DNA from: an uncultured Muribaculaceae bacterium
GTDB taxonomy: Bacteria > Bacteroidota > Bacteroidia > Bacteroidales > Muribaculaceae
DNA: 64,000 bases
Assembly: GCA_910587925.1 (NCBI GenBank)
Contig: CAJUOC010000011.1
Location: forward strand, 1-64,000
Direction: 5' to 3'
In this document: in pieces, positions 50,965 through 63,224 of the stretch
How the letters are laid out: every line of letters starts with the position of its first letter
Position numbering within the stretch: the first letter of the stretch is position 1
Translations under genes and position numbers: made by a program
Notes under the pieces: model-generated
Database searches by the model: none
Seen by the model: only the letters and a program-made list of their open reading frames with translations
What the model was told of the DNA's origin: nothing

Positions 50965-51930
50965 TTAGAAGTCTCTGGAAATTATATAGTCGAAGAGTTG
51001 TGCGATGCTGTCGGCCGCCGGGCCGGGGGGGAGAGTGGCCATCAGGGCGAGGGCGCGGTCGCGCAGGCGCGCCATGCTGGCGTATGCATATTCGATGCCG
51101 CCGGCCTCGCGGGCGTAGCGCTGGAGCAGCTCCACCTGGTCGGGGTCGAGGCTCTGGCGGGTGGCCAGCTCGAGCATGGCAGGGTCGGGCGCCACCTCCA
51201 GGGCATGGAGCAGCGGCAGAGTCACCTTGCCCTCGCGCAGGTCGTTGCCGGTGGGCTTGCCCACCTTGTCGGCCGGGAAGTAGTCAAATACATCGTCGCG
51301 TATCTGGAAGCAGAGGCCGAGCAGCTCGGCCACCTCGGCCAGCGTGTCGGCCTGCCGGGCGGGAGCGCCGGTGGCGTAGCAGCCCACGCGGGCACACGCC
51401 ACAAAGAGCGACGCGGTCTTGAAGTTGATGATGCGGTAATACGCCTCCTCGCTCAGCTCATGCTCGCGGGTATTGTATATCTGGTCGATCTCGCCCAGCG
51501 AGAGCAGCGTGCCCAGGCGCCCTACGGTCGACACGATGTCCATGTCGGCGGTGGCGATGGCGCGGTGGAGGGCGGCGCTCACAAAGTAGTCGCCGATGAG
51601 CACCGCGATGTGATTGTCCCAGAGAGCGTTGATGGTGGGGATACCCCGGCGGAGCTTGCTCTCGTCGACCACATCATCGTGGATGAGCGAGGCATTGTGC
51701 AGCAGATCCACAGCCGCGGCGGCGCTGAGCACCTTGTCGTCGATCTGCCCGAAAAGGCGGGCACTGAGCATCACCACCAGGGGGCGTATCTGCTTGCCCT
51801 TAGAGCGCAGATAGCCCTCGATGATGTCTGTCATAAGCGGATTGTCGGTCGACAACTGCTCATGTATCAGCTCATTGAGGCGCGTCAGCTCCGGGTCGAG
51901 GGATGCTTTGATTGATTCCAGGGGGCTCAT
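50965..51930 (-). CDS. ispB: Polyprenyl diphosphate synthase (octaprenyl-type, trans)
   Basis: The 321-residue cytoplasmic enzyme condenses isopentenyl diphosphate units into long-chain prenyl diphosphates for quinone side chains. It has both aspartate-rich motifs: the first in LIHDDVVDESKLRRG and the second in FQIRDDVFDYF, each binding the diphosphate through magnesium. Length is standard. It is probably the first gene of a run with the PurF-like gene, porV and the radical SAM gene. Chain length cannot be read from the sequence, and the symbol is by family type. Confidence 0.88.
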   Translation of the reverse strand: MSPLESIKASLDPELTRLNELIHEQLSTDNPLMTDIIEGYLRSKGKQIRPLVVMLSARLFGQIDDKVLSAAAAVDLLHNASLIHDDVVDESKLRRGIPTINALWDNHIAVLIGDYFVSAALHRAIATADMDIVSTVGRLGTLLSLGEIDQIYNTREHELSEEAYYRIINFKTASLFVACARVGCYATGAPARQADTLAEVAELLGLCFQIRDDVFDYFPADKVGKPTGNDLREGKVTLPLLHALEVAPDPAMLELATRQSLDPDQVELLQRYAREAGGIEYAYASMARLRDRALALMATLPPGPAADSIAQLFDYIISRDF

Positions 51931-51948
51931 TTACCAAAAAATATGGTG

Positions 51949-51956
51949 CAAAAGTA
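51949..51956 (-). promoter_or_regulatory. Candidate -7 element of the polyprenyl synthase operon
   Basis: The minus strand reads TACTTTTG, fitting TAnnTTTG, 18 nt upstream of the ATG. No TTTG is visible at the usual upstream spacing. Confidence 0.5.
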
Positions 51957-51999
51957 CTAAAAAAATCTGAATATCCCCTCACCCGCCCCCGCCGGCATG

Positions 52000-52028
52000 A
52001 AAAAAGACGCGCCGGACGGGCGCGCCTC
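52000..52028 (-). terminator. Rho-independent terminator of the GH3 gene
   Basis: On the minus strand GAGGCGCGCC pairs with GGCGCGTC (one G-T wobble) around a 5-nt loop and is followed by TTTTTT. It lies about 110 nt after the stop codon of the minus-strand GH3 gene. A second hairpin (ACCCGG with CCGGGT near 52060-52081) lies between them. Confidence 0.75.
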
Positions 52029-52137
52029 TATTGGCGTGCAGCGCCTGTATGGTCACACACCCGGCACGATTGGCCGGGTCGATATTGAGCTTTTGAGATA
52101 TATAAATTGGGCAAAGTGTAGGTGCGGTGATGCGCGG

Positions 52138-55116
<2,979 letters not shown>

Positions 55117-55138
55117 GGCTTTACGGGGATGGGGAGAG

Positions 55139-56659
55139 TCAGCGGTGCATGCGCGGCGCCGACGGCGGGTTTATCTTGCGGCGTCCCATGCGGGCGATAT
55201 AGTCGAGCATATCCTTGTAGAGCACCTGCGGGCTTGAGGCCACGTCGGTGTGGCGGGCAAGGGTGGGCATGTAGTCGCCGCCCTGCGCCACATAGTCGAT
55301 GGTGGCCACGCGGTATGTGCTGTCGGGGTCGAGCGGGCGGCCGCCGATGGTGACGCTCTTTACCTCGGCGTCGGCCTCGGCGGTCTTGGGCGAGTACACC
55401 ACTTCGATGCCTGAGCTGAGGCCGTTGCCGTCGACGCGGGCCATCTGGCGGAAGGCCGGCAGCAGGTCGGCGCCCTTGACGTCGATTACCTGCACGCGGT
55501 TGCTGAAGGGGAGCATGGTGATGACCTCGCCCTCGGTGACAGTGCCTCGGGGCAGTCCGCGGCGTATGCCGCCCTTGTTGATGATGGCGAAGTCGATGTC
55601 GGGAGCGAGCCGGCGGCCGCGGTCGAGCACCATGTCGGCGCAGAAGTTGACCAGAGCCTGCGACTCGCGGGGCAGCTCGACGGCGGCGCGGGCCACGGGG
55701 CGGGTCATCAGCGAGTCGATGCCGTGGCGGTACGGGGCCAGCAGCGCCTCGATGGAACCGTCGGAGCGGCTGTCGAGGCGGTCGGTGACGCTCAGCAGGC
55801 GGTATGCCGGCTCGGCCCGGCCGAGGCTGTCGAGGTCGAGGTCGATCTCGCCCACATACTTGCCGCCCTTGGCAGCCTGGGTCACCAGCACCGGGCGCCC
55901 GTCGGCCGCGGTAACGCGACAGGGCTTGCCGCCGGGGCCGACCAGGTCGTGGGAGTGTCCGCCGATGATCACGTCGATGCCGCGGGTCTTGGCGGCCAGG
56001 TCGAGGTCGCCCGGGGGCACCTCGGGGTCGTAGCCGATATGGGTCACGGCCACCACCGCCTCGCAGCCCTCGACATTGCGCAGCCACCAGGCGGCGGCGT
56101 TGGCGGCCTCGACGGCGTCGAGATACTCCACGCCGTCGTAGTTGCCCGGGGCAATCATGCCCTCGGGGCGCAGGTTGATGCCGATAAATCCGATGCGGTG
56201 GCCGTCAAACTCGCGTATGGCGTAGCGGTCAAACTCGTCGTCGAGCGGCGAGGCCGAGAGGTCGTAGTTGGTGGCGATGAAGTCGGCGTCGGCCTCGGCG
56301 AACACGGCCGCCAGAGAGTCGACACCGTTGTCAAACTCATGATTGCCCAGTATGCGCAGGTCGTAGCCCAGGGCGTTCATGGCGCGCTGCTCCACCTTGC
56401 CTCCGTAGAGATTGAAAAAGAGCGTGCCCTGCACGGCGTCGCCGGCGTCGATGAGCATCACATGGTCGGCGGCGGCGCGCACGCTGTCGACGAGCACCTT
56501 GCGGCGGGCTATGCCGCCGCGGCCGTCGGCGTCGGGCAGCAGCTGCGAGTGGGTATCGTTGGTGTGCAGCAGCACGAGGCGGTCGGCGGCCATCTCGGGC
56601 GCCGACGCCATGACGGCGGCCACTATGGCCGCCGTGCATATGGCATGTCGGATGTTCAC
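55139..56659 (-). CDS. 5'-nucleotidase / 2',3'-cyclic phosphodiesterase family protein (UshA-like)
   Basis: The 506-residue exported protein starts at a GTG that overlaps the upstream stop codon and gives a signal peptide (IRHAICTAAIVAAVMAS). The metallophosphatase half carries HTNDTHSQLLP, LIDAGDAVQG, GNHEFDNG, THIGYD and GGHSHDL, the full set of metal ligands. The C-terminal half is the substrate-binding domain, with INKGGIRRGLP and VIDYVAQGGDYM-like sequence (here IDYVAQGGDYMP). Such enzymes remove phosphate from extracellular nucleotides in the periplasm. It sits between a PKD surface protein and the GH3 fusion in one run. Confidence 0.92.
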   Translation of the reverse strand: MNIRHAICTAAIVAAVMASAPEMAADRLVLLHTNDTHSQLLPDADGRGGIARRKVLVDSVRAAADHVMLIDAGDAVQGTLFFNLYGGKVEQRAMNALGYDLRILGNHEFDNGVDSLAAVFAEADADFIATNYDLSASPLDDEFDRYAIREFDGHRIGFIGINLRPEGMIAPGNYDGVEYLDAVEAANAAAWWLRNVEGCEAVVAVTHIGYDPEVPPGDLDLAAKTRGIDVIIGGHSHDLVGPGGKPCRVTAADGRPVLVTQAAKGGKYVGEIDLDLDSLGRAEPAYRLLSVTDRLDSRSDGSIEALLAPYRHGIDSLMTRPVARAAVELPRESQALVNFCADMVLDRGRRLAPDIDFAIINKGGIRRGLPRGTVTEGEVITMLPFSNRVQVIDVKGADLLPAFRQMARVDGNGLSSGIEVVYSPKTAEADAEVKSVTIGGRPLDPDSTYRVATIDYVAQGGDYMPTLARHTDVASSPQVLYKDMLDYIARMGRRKINPPSAPRMHR

Positions 56660-58896
56660 AGTGTGGTCTTTACGCCGTCGATGATGTATACGCCCGGGGC
56701 GAGTGGAGCCTGGGGCGAGTAGCGGCGGCCCTGAAGGTCGTAGATGGCGCGGCGGGCGTCGCCGTCGGCCTCGATGGAGCCGATGCCGGCCGATGAGCGC
56801 TGGGTCACGGTGATGTCGCGCGAGGTGAAGCCATCGGTGACGGTGAGCACTGCCGAGCGCTGCGACATGCCCGCGGGCAGAGCCTCGCAGGCTACCTGCA
56901 GCTCGTCGACGGTGAGGTCGCCGGGCTCGTTGGTGACGCGCAGCCAGGACTCAGACGCGGCCACGGGCGCCTTCCAGCCATACATGGAGAAGATGCCGAT
57001 GGCGGTGGTGCCGGCCTCGGGGCCTACGGTGACTTCCTCGATGCCGATGGGGTTGGTCTCCACCACCGAGTGGCATACCGAGGGCATCACGGCCAGCGAG
57101 GTGTGGTTGGCGCCGGCGGGGAAGTAGTCGGCGATATTGATCCACTTGTCGTCTTTCTTCATGAGAGTGATACCGCCCTCGGCGCGGAAGGGAGCCATGC
57201 CCAGGGTGACGCAGGTGCCGGTGGTGGCCTCCTGATTGTCGACGGCGCTCTTGGCCTCGGTGTAGACGGGCAGGCCGTCGACCACGATGAAGAAGGGCTC
57301 GTCGATGAGCAGCGGCTTGGACAGGGGGAAGGGGGTGCCCACGGCCTGGGTGGCCGAGGGGGTGTCAAGGTCGCTCACCTGCCACCACCATGAGTCGAGG
57401 CAGGTGCCGGGCAGGCCGTCGGCGCCCACGGTGTAGATGTGCACGCCCACCGATGCAATCTGGTCGGTGATGTTGTCGGCCAGGGCCTGGAGGAAGAAGG
57501 CATACACGCCGTCGACCACGATGGGATGAGACGGGCGCGAGAAGTACTCGGCGTAGGCGGTGATTTTCTGGGTGTTGGAGCCGGGGAATACGCCCCAGTC
57601 TTCCATGTCGAAGTATGTGAGGGTCTCGCCGGGACGCATGTTGGTGGCCAGGCCCTTGTACTCGACCGATACCTCGGCCATGTCGGCGGTGGTGCCGTGG
57701 GCGTTGGAGGCGGTCATGGTGGCGAGCTGATTGTGCAGGAAGTGGTGGCGCACGGTGGCCTCGTGGCCGGCCACGGTGGTGGCGGCGGTGCCGTCGGCGG
57801 GGTCAGTGCCGGTGATGGTCCACTCGGCCGCGGCGGGGAAGCCGGCGTGGTCGTGGGTGTATGTCACGGGTACAGATGGGCACACCAGGGGCAGACGGGT
57901 GGTGTTGAGGCGGAATGTGGCCGGGGGCACGATGCGGGCGGTCGGGGCGGTGCCGGTCACCTTGACAAAGGCGGCGCGGGTGCGCGAGCCGCTCTCGCCC
58001 GAGGGAGCGGTGGCCGTAAGGGTGATGTCGTAGGTGCCGTCGGTGGTGTAGTATACGGTGGGCTCGGCCTCGGTCGAGGTGGCGGGCACTGCGCCGGGCA
58101 TAGTCCACTCGTATGTGCAGCCCTCGGGCAGGCCGAGAGCCTGCAGGGTGATGCGCTCGCCGGTGACGAGGTCGACGCTCTCCACGGCTGCGGCGCCGCT
58201 CACGGTGAGGGCGTCGATGTAGTAGTAGCCGTTGTAGCCGCCGGTGCCGAATGTGTCGCCGGTGCCGGCGCCGTAGGTAAAGCGCAGCTTGACGGTCTTG
58301 CCGGCCCAGTCGGCCAGCGATACCGACACGTGGCGCCAGGAGAGGGGTTTCTCGCCCTTCTCGTCGCGGCTGCACCAGAGCGCAGTGGCGGTGTCGAAGT
58401 CGTCGGCCGATACCTCGAGGGTGAGGCTGCACTGGTCTTCGTAGTTGAGCGAGCAGCCTACGTAGAAGTCGAGCATGGCCTGGGCGGGCACGGCGATGGC
58501 CGGTGACACGGCGGCCGACTTCTCGCGCTGGTATACCCTGTACGGGCCTTCGACGTAGAGCGAGCCGGCGTCGGCGGCGTCGATGGCGGTGAAGTCGAGA
58601 TTGCCGGTGCCCTTTTTGAGCGACCATTTCACGTACTCGGTGGGGTCGCAGGTCCAGCCCTGGAGGCCGGCGTTGAAGTCAAAGGCGGCGGCCGGCTCGG
58701 CCGATGTGGCGCCGGCCACGGTGAAGTCGACGGCGAGGGTGCCGGCGGCCGGGGCCTTGTGGCGCATGGGGGCTGATATGGCCTCGACGGGCGCGGGGCG
58801 TGAGTCGATGTCGTCGGGGAGTCGCACGGCCATCGGTGTGATGGCGGCTGCGGCGGTGGCCGTCAGCACGATAGCGGGAGTGATAAAACTTTTCAT
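56656..58896 (-). CDS. Secreted PKD/BACON-type protein with short T9SS tail
   Basis: The 746-residue protein starts MKSFITPAIVLTATAAA; the frame is open upstream into the neighbouring MITE, but the signal peptide fixes the start here. A jelly-roll region (about 70-210) is followed by two PKD-like Ig domains (CTYEWTMPGAVPA with YDITLTATAP; then AAEWTITGTDP) and a BACON-like module near the end (ESWLRVTNEPGDL ... DITVTQRS). The tail (QGRRYSPQAPLAPGVYIID) is a short T9SS sorting type. It is likely a surface adhesin or binding protein. It is the first gene of the run leading to the nucleotidase and GH3 genes, and its start is 15 nt from a MITE end. Confidence 0.78.
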   Translation of the reverse strand: MKSFITPAIVLTATAAAAITPMAVRLPDDIDSRPAPVEAISAPMRHKAPAAGTLAVDFTVAGATSAEPAAAFDFNAGLQGWTCDPTEYVKWSLKKGTGNLDFTAIDAADAGSLYVEGPYRVYQREKSAAVSPAIAVPAQAMLDFYVGCSLNYEDQCSLTLEVSADDFDTATALWCSRDEKGEKPLSWRHVSVSLADWAGKTVKLRFTYGAGTGDTFGTGGYNGYYYIDALTVSGAAAVESVDLVTGERITLQALGLPEGCTYEWTMPGAVPATSTEAEPTVYYTTDGTYDITLTATAPSGESGSRTRAAFVKVTGTAPTARIVPPATFRLNTTRLPLVCPSVPVTYTHDHAGFPAAAEWTITGTDPADGTAATTVAGHEATVRHHFLHNQLATMTASNAHGTTADMAEVSVEYKGLATNMRPGETLTYFDMEDWGVFPGSNTQKITAYAEYFSRPSHPIVVDGVYAFFLQALADNITDQIASVGVHIYTVGADGLPGTCLDSWWWQVSDLDTPSATQAVGTPFPLSKPLLIDEPFFIVVDGLPVYTEAKSAVDNQEATTGTCVTLGMAPFRAEGGITLMKKDDKWINIADYFPAGANHTSLAVMPSVCHSVVETNPIGIEEVTVGPEAGTTAIGIFSMYGWKAPVAASESWLRVTNEPGDLTVDELQVACEALPAGMSQRSAVLTVTDGFTSRDITVTQRSSAGIGSIEADGDARRAIYDLQGRRYSPQAPLAPGVYIIDGVKTTL

Positions 58897-58911
58897 TGCG
58901 TGGGGTGCGTG

Positions 58912-59297
58912 TAGAGCTTGTTTAATAATAAATGTGAAAACGTAGGCGTGTCCCTCTTTGAGTGATTTTTGTCTAACGATGAGGGAGTGCGGTGGGACTG
59001 AAGCCCACTCGCGAGCCCTGCGGGGTTGTGGCCTTTGCCACTCGACCGAAGAGTTGGGCAAAAAGCGCCAAAGAGGGGCGCGTGCTGTGGTATTATATCA
59101 ATATTCACATATGTTTTCATTCGTTGTGGTTGGACTATCTCAGAGCTTGATATAATGTTACCTTGGTATCTTGTGCTTTTGGAGTCTTCCCATCTTCGTT
59201 TCAGTCGTGTACATCAAGTACACTCCTTCAACTCAGATGAAAATCCTCTCAAAATCACAAGACCTACGTATTCACATTTATTATTAAACAAGCTCTA
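58912..59297. mobile_element. MITE-like element with 35-bp terminal inverted repeats
   Basis: Arms at 58912-58946 and 59263-59297 match over 35 bp with one mismatch; the outer ends read TAGAGCTTGTTTAATAATAA. The first TA may be a target duplication, as in IS630 and some IS5-type elements. The 386-bp element is AT-rich compared with its surroundings and has no transposase gene. A 75-codon frame on the minus strand (58893-59120) runs from inside the element through its left arm, and both ends encode a similar SHLLLNKL peptide. It fills the gap between two secreted-protein genes. Confidence 0.85.
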
Positions 59298-59304
59298 AGG
59301 TAGT

Positions 59305-62300
59305 TTATCGGTTGAATTTGAATACGGTATACGAGCCGTCGGGGCCGGCGACGGCGGCGATGTAGCAGCCGGCGGCCAGGGTGTCGACGGCTACCTCGGT
59401 GGTGCCCGAGGCGACCATGATGCCCGAGAGGGTGTAGACGGCGATGGCGCTGCCCTCGGGGGCGACGATGCGGGAGCCGTCGGCGCTCAGAGTGGCCGGC
59501 CCGGCGTAGATGGCGCCGATGCCGGAGTACTGCACCGGCTTGGCCTCGGTCCAGTCGCCGGTGAGACCGGCATGGGTGGCGGCCACGGCATAGATGTGCT
59601 CGCCGTCGGCTATAGGCGCGGTCTCGGCCCAGGTGGTGGCGGCGAGGTCGGCGGCCACGATGTCGGCGCCGCGGCGCACGGCATATGTCACGGCGGCGGG
59701 GTCGATGTAGCCGCCCTCGATGCCCTCGGTCACGGCGGTGAAGCTCACCACGGGCAGGCCGCCGTCGATGCTCACGGCCACAGAGGCGGGAGCCTTGGGC
59801 GTGTCGGGGCCCGTCCAGGCCGAGAGGCCGGTGGCGGCAGGCTCGGAGAGCTTGTCGCGGTTGGCGGCCACCACGGTGTATTCATATCGGCCGGGGGCGT
59901 CGACTACAATCTTGGCAGAGGCAGCCTCGCCGGGGACGGGAGCCTCGACTGTCTCCACCACCTTGCCGCCGGCAAGTACGGTCACGGAGGTGAGACCGGC
60001 GCCGGGCACGTCGGGGTCGACCGCAGGGTTGGTCCAGGCCACGGTGAGGGCGAGCTCGCCCAGCGCGGCGGGGGTCACGGTGAGGTCGGCGACCGCGGCG
60101 GGGGCGGGCCGCTCGAGAGTGGCGGTCTGCTCGATGTCGCTCTGGTGGATGCGGCAGGTCCAGTTGTTTTCGTGGAGCTTGTAGCCTATGTAGTATGTGG
60201 CCGAGCCGTCGTCGGTGGTGTCGGCAAAGGGTATGTCGACGGTAAATGTCTGCACGTCGGCAAAGTCGGCCGACTCGATATGCACGTCGGCAATCTTGGC
60301 CACGACAGCCGGCGCGGGCATCGTCGCCGACGAGAGCAGGTATATCTCGACCTCCTCGGGCCAGCGGTAGCTGTAGCACGTAAACTTGGCGCTGACGCTC
60401 ACCGTGCCGGGCATCATGCGCATCGGCGGGGTGATGGCCCAGCTGTCGGCATCGGCCGACGAGGCCACGAGCGCCTGCTGGTCGGAGTCGTACTTGAATG
60501 TCTTGGCCGTGCCGCCTTCGTTGGCGAGCGTCCAGAGGTCGGTGTCGTCGGCGGTGGCCATCGAGGGACGGTAGGGCAGCTCAAGGTCGGCGCCGAAGAT
60601 TACCGCCACGGCCTCGGCGGCCTCCGATGCCAGCTCGCCGGCCACGGCTTTCACGGCATAGACGTGCTTGGCCAGAGGCAGGTCGGCCTCGGTGTCGGTA
60701 TATGTGAGCGCGGTGAGTCCCGAGGCAATCTCGGCGCCGTCGCGCAGTACGGTATAGGTGATGGCGGCGGGGTCTACATATCCGCCCTCGGCGCCCTCGG
60801 CGACGGCCTCATAGCTCACGACACGGCCGGCATCGGTGACGTCGACACTCACGGCGGCGGGCGCCTTGGGCGTGTCGGGACCTATCCACGGGGTGGTGAG
60901 CGCGGCCGGCTCCGATTCCTTGCCGGCGCATATCGCCACTATTGCCAGGTCGAGGCGGCCGGCTGCGGCGGCGGTGACGGTGGTCTGCGATGCGGCGCCG
61001 GGAGCGGCGTCGGTCACGGTGGAGAGTACAGCCTCGCCCGAGCGCACTTCCACTCGGTCGATGGCCGCCAGCGGGGTGCCGGCATTGCTCAGCGAGGGAT
61101 TGGTCCAGGCGACTGTGGCCGTCAGTGCGCCGTCGGCCGCCGCGGTGGCGGAGGCGTCGGTCACGGCGGCGGGTATCACCTCAATCTCCTCGATACGGAC
61201 GTTTTTGAGGAAAATATCGTCGGAGTTGGACTGCCCCCACACGCGGAAAGCCACGTATGCCGGGCCCTCGGTCACGCCGAAGATCACCTCCTTTGTGGCC
61301 TGGTACTGCGACTGTATCTGCTCGTGGAAAATCTCTGCGGTGAGCGCCTCGGCCGACGCTCCGGTGCCGGTGTACACATAGAGGTCTTTGTATGCGGCCT
61401 CGCGTCCCGCGCTGAGCCAGGTATCAAATGTGAGACGGTATGCCTTGCCGGCCTCCAGCGCCAGGAGCGGGGTCACCAGCCAGGCGTCGGCCTTGGTGCC
61501 GCCCCAGAAGTTGGCGGCCTTTTTCGACGAGCTGTGGCCCCAGTCGCGGGTGCCCTCGGCGCCGTGGAATACGGTGTAGAGGTCGAGGGCAGCCGAGGTG
61601 GCAAACTCCTGCGAGTACGGTATCGCGGCGGCTCCGCCGGCGGTGACGGACGCGGTGGTGGTGGCCGACCATGAGGCCGAGCCGCCGTAGATGTTGTAGA
61701 TTTTGTAGGTGTAGGAGTCCAGGCCGGGTATGGTACGGTCGGCGTACACGCGGTCGGTGCCCGGCGCCCAGTCGGCCTCAAGTGTGGTCTCCTCTTTGGT
61801 CGAGCCGGCCACGCGCACTATCTTGTAGCTCACCGAGGCAGGGTCGATATAGCCGCCGTTGGTGCCGGTGGGGACGGCGAAAGTGAGCAGGATGGTCTTG
61901 TCGTCGGTCGGGTCGGCCGCGGCGGTCACCTGCGCGCCGCTCACGCCCGAGTCGGGGCCTATCCACGGCGACTGTACCGATGTCGAGGCAGCGGTCGACA
62001 GCCCGGCGGCGTCGACGGGCAATACACGGTAGTAGTACTTGCCTGCGGCGGGCACCGAGATGTCGGTGTACGACGCCCGGGAGCCGGGGGCGCCACCCTC
62101 GCCGAGGGTGGCCACCAGGGTGGCGTCGGAGGGGGTGAACGACGAGGTCGTCCCGCGGTGTATCTGCGCGCCCGTGAGCGGCTGCTGCGCGCCGCCCTCG
62201 GAGTTGAGCGCCGGCCATGTCCAGTCGACGGTGGCCGACAGGGCGCCCTCGGCGCCGGCCGTGACAGTCACATCGGTGGCGGCGCCGGCATGAGCCACGA

Positions 62301-62826
62301 CTTCCTCGACGCGTATGGCGGCGACGATGAAGTCGCCGTTGTACGAGGCCGAGTAGCAGTGCACGCCGAAGTGGTAGTCGCCGTCGGCCGCGGGCGAGTA
62401 TTTGCCGCCGCGCTCCACGATGTACGAGGTCTTGGCCAGCGATGTCTCGGTGGCGAGCTTGACGGTCATGCCGGCGGCGGTGGGAGCGTCGCCGGCCACC
62501 ACATCAAATTTCTGCTTGTCAAATGTGAATGTCGAGAGATTGCGCACATACGCGGTCACGACGTAGGTCGAGCCGCCGCGCAGCGCCACAGCCGGGGTGA
62601 TGATCCAGTCGTCGGCGGCGACGCTTTTATTCTGCGTGTATAGTGCTGCGGTATTGGCCTCGCTGTATTCCCAGCGGTAGGGCGTGCCGTCGGAGTTGGC
62701 GTCGATTGACGTCCAGCGGGCAAACTGCTCAGGCGAGTTAATCTCAAAATATACAGGAACAGAATCAGCGGCTACAGCCGTCGCGGCCAGCGCTGAGAAG
62801 ACAGCAAATGCAAATAGTTTTTTCAT
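59305..62826 (-). CDS. Large modular secreted protein with fibronectin-type and jelly-roll modules
   Basis: The 1173-residue protein starts MKKLFAFAVFSALAAT with a signal peptide ending near AVAA; the in-frame ATG 42 nt upstream was not used. Fibronectin-like modules recur with near-identical junctions, such as WIGPDTPKAPAAVSV and WTGPDTPKAPASVAV, alternating with choice-of-anchor J-type jelly rolls (DDWIITPAVAL, DAWLVTPLLAL, DSWAITPPMRM). The C-terminus (VYTLSGIMVASGTTEV ... GCYIAAV) resembles a T9SS tail. It is related in build to the 1445-residue protein at 23.5 kb. Surface location is likely; ligands are unknown. It lies 8 nt from the MITE. Confidence 0.78.
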   Translation of the reverse strand: MKKLFAFAVFSALAATAVAADSVPVYFEINSPEQFARWTSIDANSDGTPYRWEYSEANTAALYTQNKSVAADDWIITPAVALRGGSTYVVTAYVRNLSTFTFDKQKFDVVAGDAPTAAGMTVKLATETSLAKTSYIVERGGKYSPAADGDYHFGVHCYSASYNGDFIVAAIRVEEVVAHAGAATDVTVTAGAEGALSATVDWTWPALNSEGGAQQPLTGAQIHRGTTSSFTPSDATLVATLGEGGAPGSRASYTDISVPAAGKYYYRVLPVDAAGLSTAASTSVQSPWIGPDSGVSGAQVTAAADPTDDKTILLTFAVPTGTNGGYIDPASVSYKIVRVAGSTKEETTLEADWAPGTDRVYADRTIPGLDSYTYKIYNIYGGSASWSATTTASVTAGGAAAIPYSQEFATSAALDLYTVFHGAEGTRDWGHSSSKKAANFWGGTKADAWLVTPLLALEAGKAYRLTFDTWLSAGREAAYKDLYVYTGTGASAEALTAEIFHEQIQSQYQATKEVIFGVTEGPAYVAFRVWGQSNSDDIFLKNVRIEEIEVIPAAVTDASATAAADGALTATVAWTNPSLSNAGTPLAAIDRVEVRSGEAVLSTVTDAAPGAASQTTVTAAAAGRLDLAIVAICAGKESEPAALTTPWIGPDTPKAPAAVSVDVTDAGRVVSYEAVAEGAEGGYVDPAAITYTVLRDGAEIASGLTALTYTDTEADLPLAKHVYAVKAVAGELASEAAEAVAVIFGADLELPYRPSMATADDTDLWTLANEGGTAKTFKYDSDQQALVASSADADSWAITPPMRMMPGTVSVSAKFTCYSYRWPEEVEIYLLSSATMPAPAVVAKIADVHIESADFADVQTFTVDIPFADTTDDGSATYYIGYKLHENNWTCRIHQSDIEQTATLERPAPAAVADLTVTPAALGELALTVAWTNPAVDPDVPGAGLTSVTVLAGGKVVETVEAPVPGEAASAKIVVDAPGRYEYTVVAANRDKLSEPAATGLSAWTGPDTPKAPASVAVSIDGGLPVVSFTAVTEGIEGGYIDPAAVTYAVRRGADIVAADLAATTWAETAPIADGEHIYAVAATHAGLTGDWTEAKPVQYSGIGAIYAGPATLSADGSRIVAPEGSAIAVYTLSGIMVASGTTEVAVDTLAAGCYIAAVAGPDGSYTVFKFNR

Positions 62827-62884
62827 AAATCGGAAGTGGAAATGAATGGCAATATGCAAAAGTCGCAAAAAAATCGCGCTTTTC

Positions 62885-62892
62885 CAAATTTA
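62885..62892 (-). promoter_or_regulatory. Candidate -7 element of the 1173-residue surface protein
   Basis: The minus strand reads TAAATTTG, an exact fit to TAnnTTTG, 58 nt upstream of the chosen start codon. Confidence 0.5.
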
Positions 62893-62931
62893 TGATACCG
62901 GGCCCATCATGAATCCTGCATCATTGATAGA

Positions 62932-63134
62932 CCGCGCAGGTTTGTAACCTGCGCGCAGCTATGGTATTTCACCTCGGTGTTTTGGCTTTGTAAGTCAAAA
63001 AGACGCGTCTGCATCGGCGTCGCGATGTCGATTGTCAGGGTGCCGCAAGATAAGGCAAGGCGGTGTTTTGACTTACAAAGTCAAAACACCGAGGTGTAAT
63101 AGTTTAGAGGCGCGCAGGTTACAAACCTGCGCGG
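62932..63134. repeat. Nested inverted repeat with dispersed palindrome copies 3 and 4 at its ends
   Basis: The ends are local hairpins, CGCGCAGGTT-TGT-AACCTGCGCG (62933-62955) and CGCGCAGGTT-ACA-AACCTGCGCG (63111-63133), which also pair with each other. Inside lies a 30-bp inverted repeat with one mismatch (62971-63000 with 63066-63095) beginning ACCTCGGTGTTTTG. The right arm contains its own palindrome (TTTTGACTT-ACA-AAGTCAAAA). The whole 200-bp unit could form a cruciform or long RNA hairpin. No gene is present in 62827-63518. Confidence 0.85.
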
Positions 63135-63169
63135 ACTATGGAAGTCCGACGGACGACGATTATTCTTAA

Positions 63170-63206
63170 CCCCGTACACCGAAGCCGTAGGCGTAGGTGT
63201 GCGGGG
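63170..63206. repeat. Hairpin CCCCGTACACC / GGTGTGCGGGG
   Basis: An 11-bp inverted repeat with one G-T pair (63170-63180 with 63196-63206) and a 15-nt loop, part of the hairpin series between 62.9 and 63.5 kb. Confidence 0.6.
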
Positions 63207-63224
63207 AAATAACAACTCAAAGGG

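Noticed and set aside
58893..59120. A 75-codon gene inside the MITE
   Set aside because: The frame runs through the terminal repeat into the gap and shows no recognisable domain; treated as part of the element, not a gene.
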